From: Chelonoidis abingdonii
Lineage: Eukaryota > Chordata > Testudines > Testudinidae
Reading direction: 5' to 3'
Assembly: GCF_003597395.2 (NCBI RefSeq)
Contig: NC_133770.1
Span: 206,725,102 to 206,789,101, forward strand
DNA length: 64,000 nt
Shown here: in pieces, positions 21,615-33,800 of the stretch
Position numbering within the stretch: the stretch's first letter is position 1
Layout: each line of letters begins with the position of its first letter
The notes under the pieces: model-generated
What the model saw: only the letters and a program-made list of their open reading frames with translations
Databases searched by the model: none
What the model was told of the DNA's origin: nothing
Translations under genes and position numbers: made by a program

Positions 21615-21689
21615 GGGACTTGCGCTCGCGGCGGCGAACTGTGAGGCAGTCAAAGACGGAGCGCTCGGCGAGCTGGGACTTGCGCTCGC
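21615..21689 (+). repeat. 15-bp direct repeat in the 5' leader
   Basis: gggacttgcgctcgc occurs at 21615-21629 and again at 21675-21689, exactly 60 bp apart. It is upstream of the PTPN2 start, in the promoter or 5' UTR. Confidence 0.85.
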
Positions 21690-21729
21690 CGCCGCTCGTG
21701 TTCTCGGCGTTGCGAACGAGTGAGAGGTT

Positions 21730-21822
21730 ATGAGCCTGCAGGAGTCCAGCGCGCACGCTCGCTCCGGCCGCCGCCATGGCAGCCTCCCTAGAGCAGGAGT
21801 TCCAGGAGATCGACAGTGCTAA
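21730..21822 (+). other. Upstream ORF overlapping the PTPN2 start
   Basis: An ATG at 21730, with G at -3, opens a 30-codon frame that runs past the PTPN2 ATG (21776) in the +1 frame and stops at TAA 21820-21822. If the mRNA begins upstream of 21730 it would be an overlapping uORF that could lower PTPN2 translation. The main ATG has the stronger context (gccgccATGg). Confidence 0.5.
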
Positions 21823-21844
21823 CGACTGGCAGGCTCGCTACCTT
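21776..21844 (+). CDS. PTPN2: PTPN2 coding exon 1
   Basis: Codons 1-23, starting [13 protein letters not shown] and ending WQARYL, followed by donor gtgagt at 21845. The ATG is chosen because it has a strong Kozak context and the following residues align with the known N-terminus (EREFEELD type). The exon ends in phase 0. Confidence 0.95.
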
Positions 21845-24800
21845 GTGAGTGAACGAGGGACTCCCTTTAGCGGGGGAGGGGAGAGAGACAGGCGGCTCTA
21901 GCCGGCACGCGCGGCTCTTCTCCTTTACTGGGAAGCGGAAGTTGTTAAGCCACGGCTTGGTTTCAGGTGCGCGCGGCAGCGCCAGCACCAAGCCGTGTGA
22001 CGACGCTGCGCATGTTTCAAGAAGAGGCAGGCGGGGGGAAGAAGAGTGCCGTGGTAGTGCGCATGCTCCGTGAGGAGGCGGGAGGAGGGGCATAGGGCTG
22101 ATGGGATTACGCATGCGCCAATTAGGAGACGGTGTGAGCGTGTTAGGAGTGTGTGGGTGAAGTGCGTTTGCTCCAGCGGATAGAGCATAACTGACATGCG
22201 CACGCGCGGCGATGAGTTTTCGCCTCCCGACGCCCCCACTTCCTAGACTGGCCTCTCGGGCTCTGCCTGCCTAAGCAGTGACTCGATGTGCTTGTCAGGC
22301 TGCTCTGCCGGGCTCCCCTCTGCCCTTCGCACGCTGCTGACCCCTCTCGTCCTGGGTCTCGGTCTGCGGCGGTATAGAGCAGTATCTGTGAAATACTCCC
22401 GAGTTAGCAGGGGGCTGCCAGCTTTTCAGTGGGTTTGGGGCATTCATGCTAGTCCCTTGGTTTACAGCATAGCGCCTATATTCTGGCAGCGTTACTTGCT
22501 TGTAACGATTTAATGACACAGCTTGTGTATACCTTGGACTGCGTCACACCTTTCTATGTTACTAGAAATTGCATGATGTGTAGTAACTGTCTTTAATGTC
22601 CTGGGTCACATGAATCAGAGCAACTGTGTCCTATTTTTGCAAAAATAGTAGTGATTAATAATAATTTACACTCTCCTTTGAGTTAAGGTTTTATAAAATA
22701 GCTTTACAAACATTCTGATCTGGCTTGCATCACATCCCACAGAGGTATTATATATTAGGCGTGTTTTACAAATGAAGAATAAGCAGCACTAAGTGAATGT
22801 GACTTGTGAAGACCTTGTCTACACTGCTACTTTACAGCACTGCAATTTACTCACTTAGGGATGTGACCCTTCCCCTTCTCCCCCTTCTGGGTGCTGCAAG
22901 TTTCAGTGCTGTAAAATGCCAGTGTAGACAGCACTGGGAACTACTTCGCTCCTGGGGGTGTTTTTTGTACAACACTGGTGCTGTGACTGCACAGCCATTA
23001 AGACATATCTAAAAGTCAAATAGCAAACCTGCTTACTTCCTATCCCATTATGCTGTGCTTTTACTCCGTTAAACTAAAATCTCAGTGTATTTTATTCATA
23101 AACTTTATATTTTTAAATATATGCAAATGACATACAGTATCTGAAACAGTGAAATAATACAAAGATTTAAATTTAACAGGGCAGGCGATGATAAATTATT
23201 AAGCAAAATTTCACAGATGGCGAAGTGTACCAGTAGTAGTTCTGTAACCAATATTGCCCACCACTGCTAGCAAAATGTATACAGAATGTTGCGTGGTGTA
23301 TGTCCATGGTGTGTAAATTATCTTTCCTAAATCATCTTAATTTTATTAAAATAAACCTGATGGAATAAATTCACATGAAAATGTTAATAGCAAAAGCTCT
23401 GGAAGGCTTTTCAGTTAGTTACAAATTTTCTGTTCTGAATTCAGCTATATTTTGTAGATATTTCCAAATTCTGCTGTTCTGGTATTGTACACTGTGAATT
23501 GTTTTCAGTAATCTCTTGAGCAATTTTTCATTTATCTCTGCTCTTTAAAATGTTCGGTTTTGTTTGTAATATTTCTAGAATTTTATTATATAAATATAAA
23601 AGTAGGGAAATGAGTTTTTGTGACAGAGGCAAAAATTTTTATGCAAGTATTTCAGTTCATGTGAAATTACTTTCACCATTGACATACCTTATATATGTGC
23701 TAAAGTATTACCTACTTTCCTACTCCCTCCTCCTGTGTCCCAAGCCTCCCCATATAGATGGATAATAAATATTGGAGGCAAGGTAGACTGCGAATTATGC
23801 TCAGGGAGTTTGCATGGAAAAATTCAATAGGTGAAAGAAGGTGGGATTTCCTTCCTTGTAGAATGAGCCCTCCAGTTCCATGGATTTGATGTTGTGGAGA
23901 AATTCCATGGATCTCTGGGGAGAGATTAGGAATTTCTATAGTAAGACTGGTTTCTTTGTGCTACGCCCTGAGGTCCATGCAATGATGACTCTCTGATTAG
24001 CACTTGTCCTCATTTGTGTGGATCTGCAGTGAGATGATGCTGTGTATTACACCTGCTCCCTGATCGTGTCTCTCCCAGTTGTGGAGCCCAGTTCAAAGGT
24101 GGGAGCTTTTGTGATATTGAAGTGAGAATTTGGGGGGTGGTTGGGGTCAATTCTCCAACAGATTTTGAGTCATTGTAATGGCAACCTCTGCTAGTTTAAC
24201 TTCTGTGGCAAATCAGAGGGGTTGGTATGTAAACATGCATATTGAGAGAAAAGGGCTTAAAGTAGTGCATTCTGATCAGAGGTTTCTTTTGGATACTCTT
24301 GTTGTTTTTAGCTCTTGTATCTCTAGTAGATTGATCTGCTCCAAAATTGTCAGTAAATGTGCACTAACCTTTTTAAGAGAGACTGTTTAAAAATAAGAAT
24401 ATTTATTTTTATGGAAAACTACACAACTCTTATCACGGAAATTTTTAATGCACAAATGTTTAAATTGTTTATGTGTAATGATATTTCAATAAAAGTTGCA
24501 ATATTCATATCTAACATGATCCAAGTTCATTTTAGGTTATAGTTCCATAGAAATCCTCTCTGATTATGCCTGTGTTCAGGAAGAACAGTGAAGATGACAA
24601 TGTGAGGAGATTTGAGGAGAGGGGGGCTTTTTTGCAGCGAGGATGATGCGGAAGGTAGATGGAAGGAAGCCCATAAGGAGATTAGAATAGTCAGGACCCC
24701 TGCAATGGCTTTACTGGAGAGATAAAACGGAATATTTTTTGAGTGGTGTAGGACCTTATTGTCAGAAGTAGCAGCATCACTGATGTGAAGGAAGGAGAGA

Positions 24801-27800
24801 AGACTTTACAAGATGTATTGTAAAGTTAAAAAAAACTTTATTTATCTCCTCAGATACAACTACAGAAAGACTGCAAAAAGTCTCTGTCACCATTAGTCAG
24901 GCTCAGCAGATGCCTGGCACTCTAGCCATCTTTTTTATTTGCCTGAATTAGATGAAGGTGGGGAAGGGCACAACTACAACGTATAATAGGTCTTGGAACA
25001 TGTTGGTAGAATTTTTTGTTTCAGATGGTGGAGGAAGTAGCAAGGGAGCCTTTTAGACTTGATTCTGACCAACAAGGAGAAATTGGATGTGAATCTGAAG
25101 GTAGAAGGCAATTTGGGTGAAAGTGATAGAATCAAGATCCCTAAGGAAAGGGAGGAATGAGAGTAGCAGAATAAGGACAAGAGATTTCAAAAAGGCAGAC
25201 TTCAACAAACTCTGAAAACTGGTAGGTAAATTCTGGGGAAGAACATCTAAGGGGGAAAAAAAGTCAGGAGAGTTGGCACTTAGAGATATTAAAGGCATAA
25301 TAGGAGACTAATTAGAAGAGAAGGAAAGATGGGAAGAATAGTAAGAGGCAAATATGGCTCCATCAAGATCTCTTTAATCATCTAAAAATCAAAGGGAAAA
25401 CTACAGAAGTTACTCCAGGGGGAATTCTGTGCCTAAAATTTATGCACACAATGTTTAAAAATTCTGCATAGTTTTTGTCAAAATTATACAACATAATCAC
25501 TCCAGTTTCAGTTTTCGTAATTTATTTCAAAATATGTCGTCAAGTATGCCAACAATACTGATTTAAAAAGAAAAAAATTCCCTCAGGAGTAAAGAGTTTA
25601 AGAAAAAACGCTATGACAACCCAGAGCCCAGCGATGGGGCACCCTCCAACACCCGCACCTGCTCCCTCCTGAGCCCAGCTATGGGGCACCGTCTCCCATC
25701 AGAGCTCAGCTGCAGGGCATCCTCAGAGCCCAGACACGGTCCTGCCTCTCCTCAGAGTCTTTACTCCTCCCAGCTTCTTTACTGTTGTGCTATGGGATGT
25801 GGTGTGATGCTGCCCTGCCCTTCTTCACCCTTGGCGAGAACTGGGTCTCCTGGGTTCTCTTCTGCCTCTGGGTGGATGAGGATCAAGCCGGGCAGCCAGA
25901 GTGTGCGGAACTCTGGTTGCAGAACCTCCATCCCCACCAGACTGGGTACTCCAGTCACTGTGACCTGGAGAGCTGGGCGCTGCAGAGTGCAGCAGCCCCT
26001 AATGGCTGCCAGCAACTCTACAGCCCCAATTCTGTAGTGGAAACATGGAATTCTGTGCAAATGCTGCATTGCACAGGGATGCAGAATTCCCTCAGGAGTA
26101 AAGAAGAAGAAGAATGGACAAATTGCTAAAGATGAATAGGACAAGCATATAGGGACAAAATCAGAAAGGCTAAGGCACAAGAGGCGTTACACCTTGTAAG
26201 GGACATGAAAGACACATATTTACAGACTCTCTTCATACTGAGGAGCGAGAAAAGGATGAAGGAAAGTGTAGTCCACTCTTTAGTGGGTCTGATAACAGAT
26301 ATCAAGAAAGCCTGAGAAGTTTAATACCTGTTTTGCTACAGACTTCATTTAAAGATTAGTTGTGACCAGATGCTTAACACAGTTAACGTTAACAACAAGG
26401 TGGAAAGAATACAAGCCAGAATAGGGAAAGAACAGATTGAAGAGTGTTAGATGTATTCAAGTTGGGAGGCCTGACAAAGTTCATCCAAGTGTACCTAAAG
26501 GAATCTTGGAACTGTTAACAGTTGTCTTTGAGAATTCATGGAGGACAGGGGAGGTCCCGGAGGACTGGAGAAGGGCAAATATAGTACTGTTCTTTTTAAA
26601 AAGGCTGACTGGTCTATACCCCAGATCCTCTTTGTTCCCTGACTTCCATACCTGGAACAAATTATTAAACAATGTTTGCAAGCACCTGCAGGATAATACC
26701 GTTATAAGAAATAGCCAGCATGGATTTCAAGAATAAATCATGCTAAATCAACTTAATTTCCTTCTTTGACATGATTCCTGGCTTAGTGGATTTTTTGGGG
26801 GGGCAGTAGACATGATGTATCTTGTTTTTAGTAAGACTTTTGAGATTGGTCTTCCATGACATTCTTATAAGCAAACTAGGGAAATGGTTCTAGCTGAAAT
26901 TATTATAAGATGGGTGTATATTTGGTTGAAAGACTGTACTCAAAGTAGTTATCAATGGATCGTTAGCATACTGGGAGGATATATTCAGTGGGGTCCCACA
27001 GAGCTCTGTCATTGGCCAGGTACTTGTTCCACTTTTTCATTAATGACTTGGATAATGTAGTGGAGAGTATGCTTATAAGATATGCAGTTGGCACTAAGAT
27101 GGGAGAAGTTGCTAGCACTTTGGAGAACAGGGTTAGAATTCAAAATGGCTTTGATAAATTAGAGAATTGGTCTGAAATCCACAAGATGAAATTGGGGGAA
27201 AAAACAAGTGGAACGTACTACACTTCGGAAGGAAAGGTCAAATGCACAACTACAAAATCAGGAGTGACTGGCTGGCTAGGTGATAGTATTGCTGAAAGGA
27301 TCTGGGGGTTATAGTGGATCACAATTGAATATGAGCCAATAATGTGATGCACTTTTCTGGGGTATATTAACGGGAGTATTGTGTGGAAGTTATGGGAGAT
27401 ATTTGTCCCATTCTACTCAGCAGTGGTAAGACCTCTGCTGGAATAGTGTATCTAGTTTCGGACACTTCACTTTAAGAAAGATGCAGACAAATTGGAGAGC
27501 AACAGAAATGATAAAAGATTTAGAAAACATGATCTATGAGGAAAGGTTTAGACAAGTGAGCATATTTCTTCTGTGGGTGGGAGAAGACGACTGTAGGGGT
27601 GACCTGATAAGTCTCCAATATGTTAAGGGCTGTTAGAGAGAGGATGAGGATAAATTGTTCTCCATGTCCGCTGATGGTAGGACAAGAAGTAATAAGCTTA
27701 ATCTGCAACAAGGGAGATGTCGGTTAGTAAGTTTTTCCTAATATCTAACTTCTAAGGAAAGTTAAGTACTGGAATAGGTTACCAAGGGAGGCTGTGGAAT

Positions 27801-30800
27801 CCCCATCATTGAAGATTTTTAAGAACAGGTTAGACAAACACTTGTCAGAGATGATTTAGGTATACTGAATGGCCCCTCACGGTCTCTTCCAGCCCTATAT
27901 TTCTGAAATTCGGTATTTTGAGGCCTCTGTCATTAGTCAAGGGCCAATTGCGAAAACCCCTTCTCCATCCCTTCACACAATCTATTTCCCCGTTCTTCTG
28001 GTTTGTTAAATAGAATTGTCTCTCAGAACACTCTAGAAATGTACATGTTCTAGGAATTTCTTAGAGCAGACCCTCAAAATACTTCCCTTGCTGTCCTGGG
28101 GATGGTATGTCATGACCTCTCTCTGATGTTCCATTCCAAACAGACCCTGAATGTGGTCACCTGTGTGAGTTGTCAGACAACTGGAATCGTCCCATGGTTG
28201 TTACCACAGCTACAAATAAGGAGCTAACTCAGAGTTATCTGTATGATAGTGATAACACTATCAGTCTTGACAACAGAGAGGAGCTGTATTGGATTTCACA
28301 GGAACTTCATGGTGCAGAGGGGATATCTGTAAAACAGTACTAGTCCTATCTAAGTCCAATTTTTGGCATGAGACACACCATATGAGGCCATATGGAAAGA
28401 GCATAGCCATGCCAAATCCTTCATCCTCCCTTGTTTCATGCCATGTGAAATACTCACCAAATTGTTTCTATGCTGTCTGTGCAGCGTTAACTGACTAGAC
28501 AAGTGTAAGAAGCTGATAGCTCTAAATGCAAATATTCAATAGTCAAGTTAAATGCTAAGCACAAATGAAGTCCTGAGCAAAGGTGAACCTCGATGAACCA
28601 AAATATGATTATATTAAAATGTTAATTAATTGGCTTGAAGATGCTCTTTTTTGCTGTGCAGAATGTTACTCAGAGTGAATTGAGGATTTTATTATTAAAT
28701 TGTATTTTTTTGTACTTTTAAGGAAATTCGGCAGAAAGCCAATGACTATCCTCATAGAGTTGCAAAATATCCAGAAAACAGAAATCGAAATAGATACAGA
28801 GATGTCAGCCCATGTAAGTATATCTCCTTTGCTCAGTGTAATTAAATGCATAATGAAAACAGTTTTTGTCTCGAGTTGTTGCTCATTTTTTCCTTTTCAA
28901 AGAGATTCTTATGAACCCTTTATGTATAACCTAAAATGATTTGCTTTTGAGATGTATCTGGTTTTGTGTTTAGTTTTTTTAACAATAGACAGTTTCGTTC
29001 TTCTGTAAACTGGCTTGCATAATTAAAATATGTACCTTTTTGGGGAGAAATAAAACAGTGGGTGTTATAACACACTGTTACAGTGATTATTGGTAGTTAT
29101 AGACACGCATACAAATATATAAATGTTTGTGAGCAAGCAAGGTGGACTAATTGTAAATCACTGATTCTAATCATGATTTAAATGAACAGGCAGGCAACCT
29201 TGATTTACATAATCAATTTCCATCTTGTTTTGCATTTGTATTCATTTTCCTAAAGAGAGGTTGATTTTTCACTGGTTTCTATAATTAATCATGTTTAATA
29301 CAGTAGTGGTTAGGCACCAGCCGAGAATGGGGTCCCATTGTGATAAGCACTATACAAACAGAGTTGTCCCTGTTCCCAAAGAGCTTACAATCTCTAGACA
29401 AGACAGGCAGAGGATGGGTGAAGGGGTAGAACAGCAGAGTAAACAATGTTATGTTGGCAAATGTCATGTTAGTGCCGAGATTCTCTTTTGAGGGGGGCGG
29501 GGTATGTGTCAGAGGGGTGCTTACGAGGGGATTAGTTAAAGAGAAAGGGACTGAGGGGAACAGGGCAGGAGAAAAAAGCTGAGTAAAGAGACTGAGAGGG
29601 AGGGTTGGCTCAAGCACCCAGTCAGCACAGGGTGGAGAAAGTCCAGCCATATGTAGAAATGTCTCTGAATCTCCAGAAATGCCTGATTTGGCTGCTTCTG
29701 CTCTTACTTGCTGGAGTCTCTCTCTGTAGTTTCCCTGAAGGTTAGATCACATAGGGTGGGGGCAAGGCACAGTATCACCTCTGCTCTGAGTGCCAAGAGA
29801 GTCAGGGTGCTATCTCTTGTACAGTTCTGGGTCCAAGGGAATGCTGGGAAAAAGGTGACCCTGGCTGTGCCCCATTTTACCTCCTCATCCCAATACAGGA
29901 GTCCTTGCTTTGGCTGCTTCTGCTTTTATTGGCTGGAATCTCTGGCTGGCCACTACTTTGCTCTAATTTTGAGGATACGCCATAGCTGTGCCCCTTTATT
30001 TAAGCACTTTTATGGAGTTTATAAAGGTATGTTATGGATTCTTATATTTTTACACTTTTTATTGTTAGAAAATAGTGAGTGAAATTTCTTATTTACTAGA
30101 TGATTCGTTTTGTTACCTGTGAATTGTCAAGCTGCATTTGGAGGGAAATTGGAGTTAGATTAAAATGGACAAAACCAGCATTTTAAAATTAATTTTTATT
30201 AGTTAAATGAAACTACCTTAACTGTGCTGGATACGTAAGAAAAAAATTAAATGGAAAACATGTATTGATAAAAAGCAAAGGAATTCTGGTCTGTAGATAG
30301 TGAATTGAACTGATTGTTTCTGGTCACAGTATCTTTCAAGACTTTAGGACTAGTAGATCTCATCTTCTCCCACCTAGTACTTATACATAGATTGGAAGAG
30401 AAAAATAAGTTTTCCTGCTTTTCCAGCTCCCAGTCAGTTTCTCAGTGTTAAATGAACTAGTAGTTGAACTGAACTAGTTGGATAAACTGAAATATAGAAA
30501 ACATTATCTTTGCCTCTGCAGAAGAGGCTACTGCTGTCTAAAGCTGGTTTTGCACTTCAACAAACTAGTTCCAGGTACTTGGCCAATGACTTCCACCAGT
30601 TCAGTGTTTTGACTTTCTTTAAACTTTGGCAGCACTTGAATATTAGTTTTATTTATTTAATTTAAATGATTTTAATAGCGTTTGCTAAGTTTAGGCCTCA
30701 AATTTGATTTAAATCTGAACCTCTCTCGTGCCCCCCCCCCCCCCCCCCCATAGTTATCCATTCTTATTTTGGTGTGTGTGTCATGTGTTGCTTGCTAAGA

Positions 30801-33800
30801 TATTTTTAGGGAATTTCCTCTGATAACTTTGTTTGTTGTAGCACTATTTGAATTAGTGTTGATAGTCTTTTAACAACATTTAAAATACATATTGTCGTCA
30901 TCTGTCAGAATTAGTGGCCTTATTTTTTTTTTGTTGTTTTTTTGGATTTTTTTGTGAATTGTCTATATTTGAGGGTTTGGGATGACATCTCTTCTAAAGC
31001 ATGTACAGAACTTTTTCAGATAGTGTTTTCCATGCCATATCAGCTTGAGTGCTCTTGTCTTATGTTTATCTGCTATATAAAAATATTGATGATTTAATCA
31101 AAACTTGTTACCTAATCTGAGTCCACTATCATAACTCTTGTTCAGAAGGAACAAGACAAGTCTTAATGCTGCTACTTTGGGAATCTGGGTCTAGAGGCTC
31201 TCTAAATATTATAAACAAAATAGGTTAATGGTTTATGACCCCTCTTTTAATGTTAGTTTTTTCCTACACGACAAAGACAACTCAAAAGGCACCATGGCTA
31301 GTGACTGGAGCATGAGCCTGTAGATCTAGAAACTCATGTTCTGTTTCTAGTTCTGCCACTTAGCCAAAGCCACATAGTGAATAAGTCACTTGGGCCAAAA
31401 CTGATTTTGAGAGCTCAGTCTGACATACTTGGGGTCTTATTTTTGAGAAGCTCTGAGTACCTGCATTTCCAGTTGAAGTGAGTGGTAACTGCAAGTTGTT
31501 GACATGTCTCAAAATTAGACCCAAAATATCTTAAATTTAGGCAACCAAAATCAGTGGCTGTGAAGGTAAATTTGGTAAATATCTCGATCTCAGTTTCTCA
31601 GTCTGTAAAAATGAGGATATTTTTCTTTGTGCTTTTGAAATATCTGGATGAAAAGTGTATACAAGTGTAAAATACTAATAAAAAGCCATTCATCTTTATG
31701 GAGCTAGTAGCAGCAGCTCTATAGGTATGACTTAACACTTTTTTTTTAATAAGCTTCTGGTTTTAGTTGCTTATAGCTTTGCCAAACTTTAACTATTAAC
31801 TTTAACTGTTCTATGCTTGGTCTCTGTCTCATGCTGAATTTTTCTGGTAAGCATCAGCAACCTAACTTAATGACTTGGAAAGATGAAGTGAGGATGAATA
31901 GTGTGTGGTTTTTGTGCATCATGTCCCTTTCTATAAAAAGCTTCAGCGCCTCCGTGGATTGGAGCAGGAATTCAGAACCAGATCTCTGATTAATTTTGAA
32001 GTCAGAAATGCCTTTTCCTGTAGCTGTGAAAATCCACCAAACTTTGGCCAAGTTACAAGCCTTTGAAAATTGTTTGGTTATGCCCCTAACAGCAGCAAGC
32101 CTGTTAGAAGCTTGTTGCTAAAAATCTGTGAACATTGCATCTGAACTGAAGATCCTGCCATAGACCTTCTTGCATTCTGACTGACTGAGCACTCTCTTGG
32201 GTCTTAAACTGACTCTCCATCTGCTCTGGGCATGTTTCCGTGCCCTACAGAACTAGAGCTTCAGAGAGATGCGACGTCTATCCCTTTGGCATTGGCAAAC
32301 AAGTGCTGAGATAGAACTCAGGGTGAGAATGGTATTAGTACTGTGGTTTTAGACCTTGTTACTGAGCAAGGCTCAATACACTTTCCTGAGGAGGAAGGCA
32401 TATATTGTTCCCTTTTCCTGTTTTACAGATGGGATAACCGGGAGATGGCACAAGTAGAGCAGATAGAACTGGTATACCAGACTCAAGTCTCAGCCACCAC
32501 TACAGAATGAATGGGCTAACTCTGCGTTAGATAGTGCAGTTCGTAGCAATTAGATCCTCCAGAGCCAGGAATAGAACTGAGGAGTTCTGAGTCCCAGCAT
32601 TCCACTACTGTCTAGGAAATAGTGTGTGAGCTGCTGGCCATATATGTTCATACTTCTGTCGTAGCTGCTCTGCAGAGGATAAACCTACTACTTCTATCAG
32701 TTGCTCTTTTAACTGAAGTAGTAGAGGTCTGAGCTGTGGTTCTGGAAATCCTGGATTTAAACCCTGCTGATGACCCATGGGAGGTAGAACAGTATGGTTC
32801 TGCACAACAGAACTTGTTTTTTCAATTTTTGTAGTTAATTATCTGCAAAAACTAGATTAAAAGATGTAGTATTAAGACCATAAAGTCAAGCACTCAAAAA
32901 ATAAGGAAATGCTAGCATTAAAGTTGTCTGTGCAACCTTAGTGCCTGATCCAAAGCCCATTGGTATCAAAGGGGATCTTTCGTAGATAGGGACCATGGTG
33001 ATAATCTAATCTGACCTCCTGCACACTGCAGGCCACAGAACCTCATAGACTCAGACTTTAAGGTCAGAAGGGACCATTATGATCATCTAGTCTGACCTCC
33101 TGCACATCGCAGGCCACAGAATCTCACCCACCCACTCCTGTATCTGAGTCATTGAAGTCCTCAGATCATGGTTTAAGAACTTCAAGATGCCAAGAATCTT
33201 CCAGCAAGTGACCCATGCCCCGCACTGCAGAGCAAGGCAAATAACCCGCAGGGCCTCTGCCTATCTGCCCTGGAGGAAAATTCCTTCCCCACCCCAAATA
33301 TGGTGATCAGCTAAACCCTGAGCATGTGGGCAAGACTCACCAGCCAGACACCCAGGAAAGAATCTTGGAAATGCTTCATAAAGTCCCCAGACCCATGTCT
33401 ACTCGGTATGCTTTATTAATTATGAGTAACTCTCACCCACCCACTCCTGAAATAGACCCCTAACCTCTGACCAAGTTATTGAAATCCTCAAATCATGGCT
33501 TAAAGACATCATGTTACAGAGAATTTACCATGTACGCAAGTTTAAACCTGCAAGTGACCCTGCGCCATGCTGCAGCGAAAGGTGAAAAACCACCACTGTC
33601 TTGCCAGTCTGACCTGGGGAAAAATTCCTTCCCAACCCCAAATATGGCAATCAGACCCTGAACATGTGGGCAGGTACCTGGGGAAGAATTCTTTGTAGTA
33701 ATTCAGAGCCCTCCCCACCTAGTATCCTGTTTCCAGCTGTTAGGGATTTTTGCTACTGGCAATTCCCAATGGGCCACATGCCATTGTAGACAGTCCCATT

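Larger units (their letters stand above)
21180..22270. promoter_or_regulatory. PTPN2: CpG island promoter of PTPN2
   Basis: GC- and CpG-rich across the first exon and start of intron 1, in sharp contrast to the AT-rich flanks. No TATA box is evident. Several GCGCATGC-type motifs (21592-21603, 22005-22017, 22056-22070, 22109-22120, 22196-22208) resemble NRF1 sites, as is common in housekeeping CpG-island promoters. The transcription start cannot be fixed from sequence. Confidence 0.8.
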
